Both the position numbers and the translations under genes were made by a program. A stretch of DNA of 64,000 nt from Alkalimarinus sediminis (GTDB lineage Bacteria > Pseudomonadota > Gammaproteobacteria > Pseudomonadales > Oleiphilaceae), in contig NZ_CP101527.1 of NCBI RefSeq assembly GCF_026427595.1, positions 2,203,501-2,267,500 of the forward strand, in the 5' to 3' direction. The notes under the pieces were generated by a model that was not told the DNA's origin, ran no database searches, and saw only the letters and a program-made list of their open reading frames with translations. Shown here one piece after another: positions 27,040-36,400 of this stretch. Every line of letters starts with the position of its first letter. The stretch's first letter is position 1.

Positions 27040-28056
27040 TTACTGCCATGCTCTGGTATATGCGCCCAACGTGGTTTGAGCCCCTTCAGACACTTTTGCC
27101 AAATCTTCTTTCCACTGTTTTTTGACTCTAAAGTGTTCTGGATTAGTGTTGTACAAATCAATGGCTCTGCGCCAGGTTCTCACTACATTTTCAACATAGG
27201 CAGGGCTTCGTTGCCGCCCTTCGATCTTAACGGCTTTAATACCTGCCGCATGCAACTGAGGAATCAGCTCTACTGTATTAAGGCTGGTGGGTTCTTCGAT
27301 AGCATGGAAGGTTTTGTCGCCTACTTTAAAGCGGCCTTTACAGAGCGTTGGGTAGCCTGCATTTTCACCCTCTTCGAATCGGTCAATCAACACATCATTA
27401 AGCCGTGCTTCAAGTCCTGCATCGGTCTGTTCCCAACGAACATCTTTAGCAGGTGAACACGCGCCACAGGTATTAGGTGATTCATCAGTCAAATAGGATG
27501 ACAAATAGCATCGTCCTTCAGCCATGATGCACAAGCTACCAAATGCAAACACTTCAAGTTCTACTGGAGAGTATTGGGCAACCGCCTCAACTTGTTTCAA
27601 CGAAAGTACCCGGGGCAATACAGCACGGCGAATACCAAAATTGTTTTTGTAGAACTTTAGGGTTTCGTAGTTTGTAGCGGAGCCTTGAACAGATAAATGA
27701 AGCGGCAGTTCAGGGTACCGTTCGGCGGCGTAATCCATAACGGCCATATCGGCACAAATTAACGCATTAACCCCTAAATCATTTGCCGTATCAACTGCTC
27801 GCTGCCATCGAGACCAGCCAGCAGCTTGCGAATAGGTATTAATGGCAACAAAGACTTTGACGCCTTTTTGTCGCGCATAAGCCAGGCCATCTTGCGCTTT
27901 TTTATCAGCAAAATTAAGCCCGGCAAAGTGCCTGGCATTTGTATCGTCTTTAAAACCTATATAAACCGCGTCGGCACCACTATCGACTGCGACCTTTAGA
28001 GCAGAAAGACTACCTGCGGGACAGACCAATTCCACGTGTTTCTCCTTATTATCCAA
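27040..28056 (-). CDS. ubiU: UbiU, O2-independent ubiquinone hydroxylation protein
   Basis: A 338-residue U32-family partner of UbiV. The start LVCPAGSLSALKVAVDSGAD is the family signature. Cluster cysteines are visible at about C176 (SLCIMAE), C183 (GRCYLSS), C197/C200 (NTCGAC) and C239 (PTLCKGRF). The ATG is close to an AAGGAGAAAC ribosome site. It sits 57 bp downstream of the YhcC-type gene and before ubiV, so the three may share a transcript. Function is firm because ubiU, ubiV and ubiT are all present. Confidence 0.95.
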   Translation of the reverse strand: MDNKEKHVELVCPAGSLSALKVAVDSGADAVYIGFKDDTNARHFAGLNFADKKAQDGLAYARQKGVKVFVAINTYSQAAGWSRWQRAVDTANDLGVNALICADMAVMDYAAERYPELPLHLSVQGSATNYETLKFYKNNFGIRRAVLPRVLSLKQVEAVAQYSPVELEVFAFGSLCIMAEGRCYLSSYLTDESPNTCGACSPAKDVRWEQTDAGLEARLNDVLIDRFEEGENAGYPTLCKGRFKVGDKTFHAIEEPTSLNTVELIPQLHAAGIKAVKIEGRQRSPAYVENVVRTWRRAIDLYNTNPEHFRVKKQWKEDLAKVSEGAQTTLGAYTRAWQ

Positions 28057-28113
28057 TTGTTAATTGGCGTCGTATAAAGTATTTGATGTTCTGTTTATTT
28101 TCTTTTTAAATCT

Positions 28114-29013
28114 TCAAGCGCACTGTTTTTCAAGTGCAACACAAATATCGTTAAGTACTACCCATTTTTTACTACACCAAGCTGGCGCCAGTAGCAGCTC
28201 TTCTGACGCGGTACCAGTAAAGCGATGAAAGACGATTGTTTTAGGTGTGCGTCTAATAATCTCTGCCATTAATCGTACATATTCGTCCTGCGACATCGGC
28301 TGATACTCACCACGCTTCCACTCACGCGCCAGCTGGGTTCCTTTAACCACATGTAGAGGGTGTACTTTTAAACCATCGGTGCCTAGTGCTAATACTTTTT
28401 CTAATGAGACCAATGTATCTTCTGGCTTTTCGCCTGGCATACCTGCAATAAGATGAGTACAAACCTGCAAACCTCGTGCTCTGGCTCGCGTAACTGCATC
28501 AACATATTCGGCAAAACCATGCCCCCTATTTACCCGCTTTAGTGATTCATCAAATGAAGACTGCAGCCCAAGTTCGAGCCACACCTCATGACCTTGCTGC
28601 TGGTATGATTGCAGCAGATCAAGCACCGCATCTGGTACACAGTCAGGCCTTGTGCCAACCGATATACCCACAACATTCGGGCTATTCAATGCGCTCTCAT
28701 ATAGCTCGCGAAGATATGTAATTTCGGCATAGGTGTTGGTATAAGACTGGAAGTAAGCTAGGTACTTTTTAGCCCCCGTGCGCTTGATAATCACTTTCTG
28801 GCCGGCCAAAACCTGCTCTGGGACGGGTGTAATAATCTTTCTGTCGGAGGGTGAAAAAGAGGCGTTATTGCAGAAGGTACATCCCCCTAGCCCTTTTGAG
28901 CCATCACGATTAGGGCAAGTAAATGCGGCGTTAATCGACACTTTATGAACTCGCTCACCCCACTTATGTTTTAAGTGACTCCCCAGTGTAGTGGCATGTT
29001 TTGTTAGATCCAT
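28114..29013 (-). CDS. TIGR01212-type radical SAM protein (YhcC-like)
   Basis: A 299-residue radical SAM enzyme. The [4Fe-4S] motif is in AFTCPNRDGSKGLGGCTFCNN, an extended Cys spacing typical of this Elp3-like family. Further motifs are SVGTRPDCVPDAVLDLL and GLQSSFDESLKRVNRGHGFA. E. coli YhcC belongs here; its substrate is not established. It is divergent from ubiT, with the FNR-type box in the gap, and directly upstream of ubiU, so anaerobic expression is plausible. Confidence 0.9.
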   Translation of the reverse strand: MDLTKHATTLGSHLKHKWGERVHKVSINAAFTCPNRDGSKGLGGCTFCNNASFSPSDRKIITPVPEQVLAGQKVIIKRTGAKKYLAYFQSYTNTYAEITYLRELYESALNSPNVVGISVGTRPDCVPDAVLDLLQSYQQQGHEVWLELGLQSSFDESLKRVNRGHGFAEYVDAVTRARARGLQVCTHLIAGMPGEKPEDTLVSLEKVLALGTDGLKVHPLHVVKGTQLAREWKRGEYQPMSQDEYVRLMAEIIRRTPKTIVFHRFTGTASEELLLAPAWCSKKWVVLNDICVALEKQCA

Positions 29014-29146
29014 TACCAGCCAACCTTCGAGTCAAAACAAGATTCTATAGTGGGCTTAGTCCATAACTGCTGCATAACCTGTAGCGACCTTTTTCAATAA
29101 GTTGCGCAAATTTTCGAGAGGCTATCAGAGCTTTTTAAAAACTGAG

Positions 29147-29160
29147 TTGATGATCATCAA
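29147..29160. promoter_or_regulatory. FNR/ANR/DNR-type box
   Basis: TTGATGATCATCAA matches the FNR consensus TTGAT-N4-ATCAA exactly and is a full 14-bp palindrome. It is 63 bp upstream of ubiT and 133 bp upstream of the divergent YhcC-ubiU-ubiV gene row. It most likely drives oxygen-limited expression. Confidence 0.85.
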
Positions 29161-29223
29161 GGCGAGTAATACAGGCTAAGGCACTATTGTTCGCCATGCG
29201 CCCCACACTATTAGGAGTTTATT

Positions 29224-29715
29224 TTGTTTCCAAGACCACCATCCCCAGCAAAATTATATGCACAACTCCCTCGGGTATTAGCGAAACCACTCACCCATGT
29301 TCCTTTTATGGCGCAGAGGTTTGGCATGACTAAAGTGCTGCAACAGGTTTTTAAAGAGTCACTTGAGTCAGGTGAGTGTGAGTTTTTAAGAAACCGTTGG
29401 TTGTTGGTTAAAATAAATGATCTAGACCTAAGCTGGTACTTTAGTCTCGGGCCGAATGACAGCATTCTCTTGCAGCCGTCAGGCAGGCACGATGTAAGCA
29501 TCAGCGGGAATCTAAACGAATTTATTTTGTTGGCAGCAAGAAAAGAAGACCCTGATACGCTATTCTTTCAAAGGCGCCTGCTTATTGAAGGGGATACCGA
29601 ACTCGGGTTAGAGGTCAAAAACCTGATAGACGCTTTAGACACCAACGAGCTTTCTAATGAGCTACGTTTTCTTTTAAGTAGCGCAGGTGAGTATGTGAGT
29701 ATCTTTGCATCCTAA
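29224..29715 (+). CDS. ubiT: UbiT, SCP2-type ubiquinone accessory protein
   Basis: A 163-residue protein with an SCP2 lipid-binding domain. It binds ubiquinone precursors for the anaerobic UbiUV pathway. The N-terminus LPRVLAKPLTHVPF and the core RNRWLLVKINDLDLSWYFSL fit UbiT. The start is TTG at 29224: AGGAG at 29213-29217 lies 6 nt upstream and no ATG is near. It has its own promoter with a perfect FNR-type box. Confidence 0.92.
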   Translation: MFPRPPSPAKLYAQLPRVLAKPLTHVPFMAQRFGMTKVLQQVFKESLESGECEFLRNRWLLVKINDLDLSWYFSLGPNDSILLQPSGRHDVSISGNLNEFILLAARKEDPDTLFFQRRLLIEGDTELGLEVKNLIDALDTNELSNELRFLLSSAGEYVSIFAS

Positions 29716-29967
29716 TTCGCTTCACTAACAGCCAGTATCGACAACGCTTTTGGGTACTGCTTATGGTTGCTGATTAGGGGTACTGCTTGGCAACTAACTA
29801 GTGGCTAAGTTGAGTACGACGTTGCTGTTAATAAAGACTCGACAACAAATGATATTGCGCTAGGTCAAAGCTTCCATAACTTTACTTAAAAGTACTCCTT
29901 TAGAGGCATGCCAAACCCATAAAGGCCGGTTTAAGATAACCGAAACTCGAATTAAAGTGTGATACCC

Positions 29968-30648
29968 ATGTTAGATGAATTGAAACTAGAACAAATTAAG
30001 AAACACTATCTTTTTTCTGGCCTTTCAGAAAAGACACTAGCGGAAGTTGCCCGAACAACCAAGTTGTGTGAATTGGAGCCTGATCAGCACCTGTTCTTTC
30101 AAGGTGAGCAAGCAGACCATTTTTATCTGATACTTTCTGGTCAAGTTAAGCTCACACGCCTGACCCCTGACGGGAATGAAAAAGTCATCGAAATACTGAT
30201 GCCTGGACAAACATTTGCTGAAGCCGTCATGTTCATGCACAAAGATGATTATCCAGTAACTGCAACTTCGATATCAGACGCGAAAGTGTTTTCATTTAAT
30301 AGCAAACATTTTCTCAGTATTTTGGAAGAGAACCCAAAAACATGCTTGAGCTTGTTGGGGGACTTGGCACTGCGCCTTAGAGGTCGACTCAATGAAATTG
30401 AGAACCTGACAATGAAGAATGCTACCTACCGAGTGGTGAGATTCTTCTTAAACGAGCTTGAGAAACAGGGCGAAACCAATAGCCGAGTTGAGCTATCTAT
30501 TCAAAAACAGCTGATAGCATCTCGCTTGTCGATCAAACCAGAAACGCTTTCTCGCATCTTCCATACACTCAAAGAACGTCAGATTTTAGAAACTCAAGGG
30601 AAGATTATTATCATCAAGGATGTTGAGAAACTAAAGTCGTTTGAGTAG
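29968..30648 (+). CDS. Crp/Fnr-family regulator, DNR-like
   Basis: About 226 residues from ATG 29968 (a GTG at 29959 is an alternative). A cNMP-type sensory domain occupies about 10-130 (HLFFQGEQADHFYLILSGQV), a dimerisation helix about 125-150, and a Crp helix-turn-helix about 165-220 (SIQKQLIASRLSIKPETLSRIF). The N-terminal cysteines of true FNR are absent (only one Cys at about residue 35), which fits the DNR group that senses nitric oxide through haem. With the FNR box 0.8 kb upstream, it is a plausible regulator of the ubiquinone genes. Confidence 0.82.
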   Translation: MLDELKLEQIKKHYLFSGLSEKTLAEVARTTKLCELEPDQHLFFQGEQADHFYLILSGQVKLTRLTPDGNEKVIEILMPGQTFAEAVMFMHKDDYPVTATSISDAKVFSFNSKHFLSILEENPKTCLSLLGDLALRLRGRLNEIENLTMKNATYRVVRFFLNELEKQGETNSRVELSIQKQLIASRLSIKPETLSRIFHTLKERQILETQGKIIIIKDVEKLKSFE

Positions 30649-30738
30649 ACCTTAAGGTCAAAAAGTTTAGGGTATCAGCATCAAAAGGGCGGTATAATCT
30701 TCGACAACATTCGATAATGTAGACCGCCCTATTTTTAT

Positions 30739-31740
30739 ATGAATACCTTTAACCCAAGCATTGGAAGCTCTTCGGTTTTAGCTTTAACATCCTTACTTGA
30801 GGATTACGGCTACTCTCAGGAATTAATATCAGAGCTCTCTGGTATTGACTTAAGCGCTCTTGACTCTCAAGACAGCCGCCTCCCTCTTGGCGACTATCAA
30901 ACACTCTGGAAAACTGCATTAACAATCACGAACAACCCTGCGCTAGGGTTGGAGCTGGGGCAAATTTTTAATGCCTCAAAGATCGGTATTGTTGGCCATA
31001 TTATTTTTAATAGTGAAACACTCGAAGAAGGCTTAAAAGAGTACGTTCGGCTTTTTAGTATCGTTAACGAAGCTATTTCGCTTGTTTATCATGCTGACGA
31101 AAAGTACGCCTACCTTCGATTCGTCCATCTTAACCCCGAATACTATTGTATTCCTGACATGGAACGCTCAATGGTACTTTCGTTGTATCGTGGGAAGGCT
31201 CTTTTCGATAAGGATATAAAGTGGGAGTCAGTTGACTTTCAACATGCCCAACCTGACTATATTGATCAATACCAAAAAGTGTTTGATTGCCCACTTAATT
31301 TTAACCAGAGCCATTGCCAGATTGTTTTTGAGCGCAAGTATCTTGAATTAGCCCCCAAACAACGCAACCCTTTCCTCGGAGGGGCTGCGCTTGAGTATGC
31401 AAACTCACTACTCAAAAAACTGTTTAAGCGTACTTATGCCGATAAAGTTAAAGGATTGATAGCACAATCAATAAGCACTGGAGAGGCGGATGTTGACCAT
31501 ATCGCAAATCAGCTTAACACCAGTCGGCAGACCCTCTATCGTAAATTAAAAGCAGAAGGCGTCTCATTTCAGGGGCTGTTGGAGGATGTTCGCTTTTCTA
31601 CAGCAAAAGACTTGTTAAAAAACTCTGACCAGCAACTCAGTGAAATTGCATTTTCATTGGGCTTTAGTGATTTAAGTGCCTTTAGCCGGGCATTTAAGCG
31701 CTGGAGTGGTGTTACACCAAAGGAGTACAGAGAGGGTTGA
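30739..31740 (+). CDS. AraC-family regulator (OruR/ArgR-like type)
   Basis: A 333-residue regulator with the same architecture as the one at 10081 but a different sequence. The N-terminal ligand domain spans about 20-210 (TITNNPALGLELGQIFN). The AraC DNA-binding domain is at about 235-333 (VDHIANQLNTSRQTLYRKLK and SEIAFSLGFSDLSAFSRAFK), ending VTPKEYREG. It converges on the acpP-carboxylase-fab cluster, from which it is separated only by an insertion sequence, so it could regulate that cluster. The stop codon is embedded in a 17-bp direct repeat. Confidence 0.88.
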   Translation: MNTFNPSIGSSSVLALTSLLEDYGYSQELISELSGIDLSALDSQDSRLPLGDYQTLWKTALTITNNPALGLELGQIFNASKIGIVGHIIFNSETLEEGLKEYVRLFSIVNEAISLVYHADEKYAYLRFVHLNPEYYCIPDMERSMVLSLYRGKALFDKDIKWESVDFQHAQPDYIDQYQKVFDCPLNFNQSHCQIVFERKYLELAPKQRNPFLGGAALEYANSLLKKLFKRTYADKVKGLIAQSISTGEADVDHIANQLNTSRQTLYRKLKAEGVSFQGLLEDVRFSTAKDLLKNSDQQLSEIAFSLGFSDLSAFSRAFKRWSGVTPKEYREG

Positions 31741-31767
31741 TCATTTGGAAGGGTTGATCACTTGAGA
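31734..31767. repeat. 17-bp direct duplication across the AraC stop codon
   Basis: GGGTTGATCATTTGGAA (31734-31750) is followed at once by GGGTTGATCACTTGAGA (31751-31767). The first unit contains the TGA stop of the AraC gene. Confidence 0.75.
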
Positions 31768-31806
31768 CATTCAACTAGTTAATTAGACGCTAGTTTTTGT
31801 CATTCC

Positions 31807-33126
31807 CGCCTTAGCACACTACTGTCCGGAATAATTTTTTCATAATGCTAAGCCCCGTTGAAGGCTTAGCATTTCGTCCCATTCTTTCTTTTTCCTAATT
31901 CGATACTCTTCTATTTCAGGTCTTTGAAATAACGCTGTTTTTAATGTCACCAGCGTGATTCTAATTACTTCTTGTTGACCATGTCGCTTGTGGTAAAGGT
32001 GCACTAGTAAATACGTTATGATGGCGGTATAAATCTGTATTTTTACCGCATTCTCATTTCGGCCAAGGAACTTTTTTATCTTTAGGTTTTGCTTTAACCA
32101 TTTGAAAAATAGTTCAATTCCCCAGCGTTTTTTATAAATCTCCGCTAACTCTATAGCTGTGCGATCAAGGTCATTCGTCGCTATTATTAATGGTGTGTCT
32201 TTGTCTGGTCTTGCCACCGTTATTCGCCTCAGCGCTGTACCGTAGTAATGGTTGATGCGCTTGCCGCCAGGGCGTTTGTTTTTAAATTCCACGAGTTCAT
32301 CTTTTAAAATCGTTTCGTTTACTTCTTCGGGAATCAAATAATTCCCGACTACGTTGACCCCTGCATTTTTCTTGAATCGCGTGACGAAGCTCGCCCCCGC
32401 TTTGTCTATCTCAAACCACCAGTTGTAATCGCAATACCCCTTATCAATGGCATAAGTTGCCCCCTTTTCTATCTCAATTTGGCGGCCCCATTCAATATCA
32501 TTAACATTAGGTGCGGTGATGCCCACCTTTACGGGCAAGTCATGTTCGGAAACCGTGACCATGTGGACTTTGAGTCCTTGAGTGCGATGTGTTTTATTGC
32601 TTTTAGTCCAGTCATCATAGCCCAACCCTTTCAATGGTATCGGGCTCGAATCCATTAAATACAATAGGTCGCCTACATCGCTCTTGAGCGACCCTTTAAC
32701 ATGCGCCATCAGTGCGCTACACGCCTCTGCAAACGCTTCACTATTGCGCTTTGCATTAGCGTCAGCAAGGGTAGAACGTTTGATTGAGCGTGTTCCCAAG
32801 TGATAGTGGTGAACCCCTTGGCTGTTAAATCCTGCCTCTAATTCTCGCAAGCTTTTGCAGTCATTAATTTGCGAATAAACCATCGCAATTAGCTGGTCCC
32901 AGCCACTAAACCCTTTACTGTGCTTATCCAAATCATGCTTGTCAGAGATTTTTTTAAAGAAACCTCTGGGTAGGCCTTTCATTAATTCGTTAAATCGGGT
33001 ATTTCTATACATCTGCAGCACCTAAGTTTCGAGTCGTGTCTTAACTTTGTACCTTTACAGGTCAGGTGCTGCAACCCTTTCAGTCATTCCTCGCAAATTT
33101 ATTCCGGACAGTAGTGCGCCTTAGCA
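31807..33126. mobile_element. IS4-family insertion sequence with 10-bp target duplication
   Basis: The element is 31817-33116 (1300 bp). The ends are perfect 18-bp inverted repeats CACTACTGTCCGGAATAA. The 10-bp sequence CGCCTTAGCA is duplicated at 31807-31816 and 33117-33126, so the copy is complete. The flanks GTCATTCC (31799-31806) and GGAATGAC (33127-33134) are the two arms of a hairpin repeat; removing the element restores GTCATTCC-CGCCTTAGCA-GGAATGAC. It carries one transposase gene. Family call is from the transposase. Confidence 0.95.
31840..33021 (-). CDS. IS4-family transposase
   Basis: A 393-residue intact transposase. The N-terminal domain is of the DUF4372 type (GFSGWDQLIAMVYSQINDCK, SLRELEAGFN). 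The catalytic DDE core has D in LLYLMDSSPIPL, D in ATYAIDKGYCD, and the IS4 YREK signature in IYKKRWGIELFFKWLKQNLK (Y-x2-R-x3-E-x6-K). The C-terminus carries TAIITYLLVHLYHKRHG. The frame is uninterrupted, so the element may still be mobile. Confidence 0.93.
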   Translation of the reverse strand: MLQMYRNTRFNELMKGLPRGFFKKISDKHDLDKHSKGFSGWDQLIAMVYSQINDCKSLRELEAGFNSQGVHHYHLGTRSIKRSTLADANAKRNSEAFAEACSALMAHVKGSLKSDVGDLLYLMDSSPIPLKGLGYDDWTKSNKTHRTQGLKVHMVTVSEHDLPVKVGITAPNVNDIEWGRQIEIEKGATYAIDKGYCDYNWWFEIDKAGASFVTRFKKNAGVNVVGNYLIPEEVNETILKDELVEFKNKRPGGKRINHYYGTALRRITVARPDKDTPLIIATNDLDRTAIELAEIYKKRWGIELFFKWLKQNLKIKKFLGRNENAVKIQIYTAIITYLLVHLYHKRHGQQEVIRITLVTLKTALFQRPEIEEYRIRKKKEWDEMLSLQRGLAL

Positions 33127-33145
33127 GGAATGACAAACATTCGCC

Positions 33146-33385
33146 TTATGCTTCAACCTTATCTGAAACTAGCGCAATCACATCATTAACTGTCTTGATT
33201 TGCTCGGCCATATCGTCTGGAATTTCTACATCAAACTCTTCTTCAAACGCCATTACTAGCTCGACGGTATCTAATGAGTCTGCACCTAGGTCATCAATAA
33301 AATGAGCTTCAGCGGTTACTTTATCTTCTTCTACATCAAGCTGGTCACAAATAACTTTAATAATGCGGCTTTGAATATCAGACAT
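33146..33385 (-). CDS. acyl carrier protein
   Basis: A 79-residue ACP. The phosphopantetheine site is S37 in [20 protein letters not shown], and the length and acidity are typical. It follows the giant carboxylase gene by 85 bp and ends the fatty-acid row, so it is likely a dedicated carrier for that cluster. A housekeeping acpP would normally sit between fabG and fabF, which are absent here, hence no gene symbol. The cluster's downstream end is now the insertion sequence, which lies 30 bp after the stop. Confidence 0.93.
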   Translation of the reverse strand: MSDIQSRIIKVICDQLDVEEDKVTAEAHFIDDLGADSLDTVELVMAFEEEFDVEIPDDMAEQIKTVNDVIALVSDKVEA

Positions 33386-33469
33386 TGAGTCTTCTCCATT
33401 ATTTATTCAATTTGACTATCAATTTACGTTCTGAAATCTAATCAGTCGTTTCTGGATTTAATGTAAAGG

Positions 33470-36400
33470 TCAGGCTTTGACTTTTACAGGTTTAATAACA
33501 AATAGAAGGTCACCCCGATTCACCTGTTGCCCTGCAACACCTTTAATATGGGTGATTTTATACTTCTGGTCAGCCGGGTAAATATCTACCCCGCCCTTGT
33601 TAAAGCTGGCTAGCGAAAGAGGCTGGAACATCTTCATCGCCTCTAGTAAACAGAGTGTTTGCTCAACCGTTACTTCATCACCTTCTTCAATATATGAAGG
33701 CTGATCGGGTGATGGTGAGCGGTACATAATACTAGTAGAAGGCGCGAGCACTTTAAGCTCATCTGAGCCATCAACCACTATCGAAAAGTCTTCTGTTGAT
33801 GCGGCTTCACTAGCACTGACTTTATCCTGCAGTGAGCTCAACTCAGCAGGGTCTCTCGCCACCAAATCCAACAGATACCCGGTATCATAATCACCTGATA
33901 AAAATACGGGGTCTTTCAATATAATCTGTAGCAGCGGAATGTTTGTATCAACTCCTTCAATAATCACTTGTGAGAGGTAATCAAACATTTTCTCTGTGGC
34001 TGCTTCTCGGGTGTCTGCATGCACAATCACCTGAGCAATCAAGTTGTCGTAAAATGGGGGTATCGCTTTACCATCATCCACCGTTACGATATGGGTGACT
34101 CCGTCAACTTTCGGGAACAGACACTTATTGACCATTCCAGGGGTTGGTACAACTTTTAGCTCGCCCTGATCAACCGAGACGCTTTCTGCATTGATACGCA
34201 CTTCGATTGCATACCCGTTCTCTTTGAGTTCCATCTCATCAATGGATTTACCCATCGCGATACGATATTGCTCTCTGACTATATCGATGCCGCTGACAAG
34301 CTCGGTCACGGGGTGCTCAACCTGCAAGCGCGTATTCATCTCCATGAAATACAACGACTCACGATCAAGATCATAGATAAACTCTACTGTTCCGGCACCA
34401 TGATAACCGCAGGCTTCTGCCAACTTATAAGCGGAGTCTTTAGCGATTTTCTCTTGCGCAGCTGGTAGAGCGGTAGAAACAGACTCTTCAATAATTTTCT
34501 GTTTGTTACGCTGCACACTACAATCTCGAAGGCCCAAAATACGGGTACAGCCGAAGCGGTCTCTTAACAACTGAACTTCAATATGCCTAAAGCGTGTGAC
34601 GAGTCGCTCGAGGTAGATATCTGCGCTGCCAAAGCTATTACGAGCCTCTGCCTTGATCATATAAAACAGTTCTTTTAGCTGCTCAGCCTTCTCAACGACA
34701 ACAATGCCTTTACCACCGCCACCATGCGCAGCTTTGAGAATAATGGGGAAGCCAATCTCTTCAGCTACCTGCTCTGCATGAGCGAGGTTTTTGAGCAAAC
34801 CGTGACTGCCGGGCACAACCGGTACACCTAACTCTATTGAGGTGTGAATCGCCTTAGACTTGTCTCCCATTGCCTCCATACTTTCAGGAGACGGTCCAAT
34901 AAAATTCAACCCTTGAGACAAGCACTGATGAGCAAACTGGCTATTTTCAGATAAGAAGCCAATACCAGGGTGGAGTGCTTCTGCGCCATACATCTCTGCT
35001 ATACGCAGCACACTATCGCCATTCAAATAACTTTCATCTGAAGTATAGCCACCAAGGCAAACCAGATTGTCACCATCTTTAAGCATGTCTGCTGCCACTG
35101 ACTCCATATCTGGGTCTGATTGCACCAGCACTACATCAAGATTCATTGCATGGGCTTCACGTATCAACTTAACCGCGGTACACCCTCTGGCATGTACCAG
35201 CACCTTCTGATAGGGGCCAAACTTTTGAACCGCAGACTTTTTCTTAAACTCATCTTTACGCCCAGGTATATCTTTATGGGTTAACCAACGGCTAATTAGG
35301 TCTGAAACCGTCATCCCTGCAGATGTAATTGCAGGGTCAATAGCAGTTAGTCGCTCATCTAACCCCTCCACCATCGGGTGTTTTACAAGCCCTTGCATAC
35401 TATTAGGCTCAGAGACTAAGTAGTTTGCCAGCGTAGCAGTAACCGGTAGGTATTCTGGTACCACAATACGCCCGGCAAATGGCATATTAGTGCCTGAGAA
35501 GTAGTAGGTTTCTACTAACGGATGTGTCACCAGGCTCGCTTGAGCACCACCAGTACAATCGCCGTAACCAAACATCAAGATGGGCAGCCCCAGATCGCTC
35601 ACAAACCGATTGATTTGATCATTTACCACTGCCATAGAGAATAAAGCCGAGGCGCCTTCTTTGGTCTGCATTCCACCAGATGAAATAAAACCAACAACGG
35701 GGATGGAGTACTCGCCGCAGTAGGCTAAGAGGCGGCAAAAACGCTCTGCAGAAGACATATCAAATGCCCCCGCCTGAAACGCGTGATTAGAGACAAATAA
35801 ACCTACAGGCTCCAAGTCGTCACCGACCTCAAACTCTGCAACGCCGGTAATAAGGCCCGAGGCCGACTTTGATTTAAGCTGCTGGCGAATGATCGCCTCA
35901 CCAAACCCAGGAAAGTGCTTAGGGTTTGCTGTTGTGATTCGGCTATCTAACTCCATAAAGTCTTGAAACAATGCGTCAATCAAATCCTCTGGACTAAAGC
36001 TATCACCTGGTTTGATATCATTGAGAATTGACTGTATGCGCAAATCTTTAATGGCTTGATTTAGACGGTTCCAAAAGTCTTTACGACGCCCAATAAACAC
36101 TGGGTTAAACTGGCCAGAAAATGATTTCTTCTCTTTCTGACACTCAAACAACTCTGGATACAACTTTTCGAAGAAGTAACTCGCTACCACAAACACAACA
36201 TCAGACGACCGTGGATGTTGAACCTTCTTCCACTGTTCGGCAGTTCGTAAAAAGTTACCAAAATTGCTGGTATTACGAATACGCATTAACCAACCGCTAA
36301 AAGACCCGGCCTGTTCGTCATTTTCGATACCTGATTGTTGCAGCATCGACTGCAGCAATGATTCAGATATTTTTTTGTTATCACTAAACTCAGAAACAAT

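Noticed and set aside
29853-29866. Second FNR-type box before the DNR-like gene
   Set aside because: TTGCGCTAGGTCAA keeps only the outer bases of the consensus; too weak to call.
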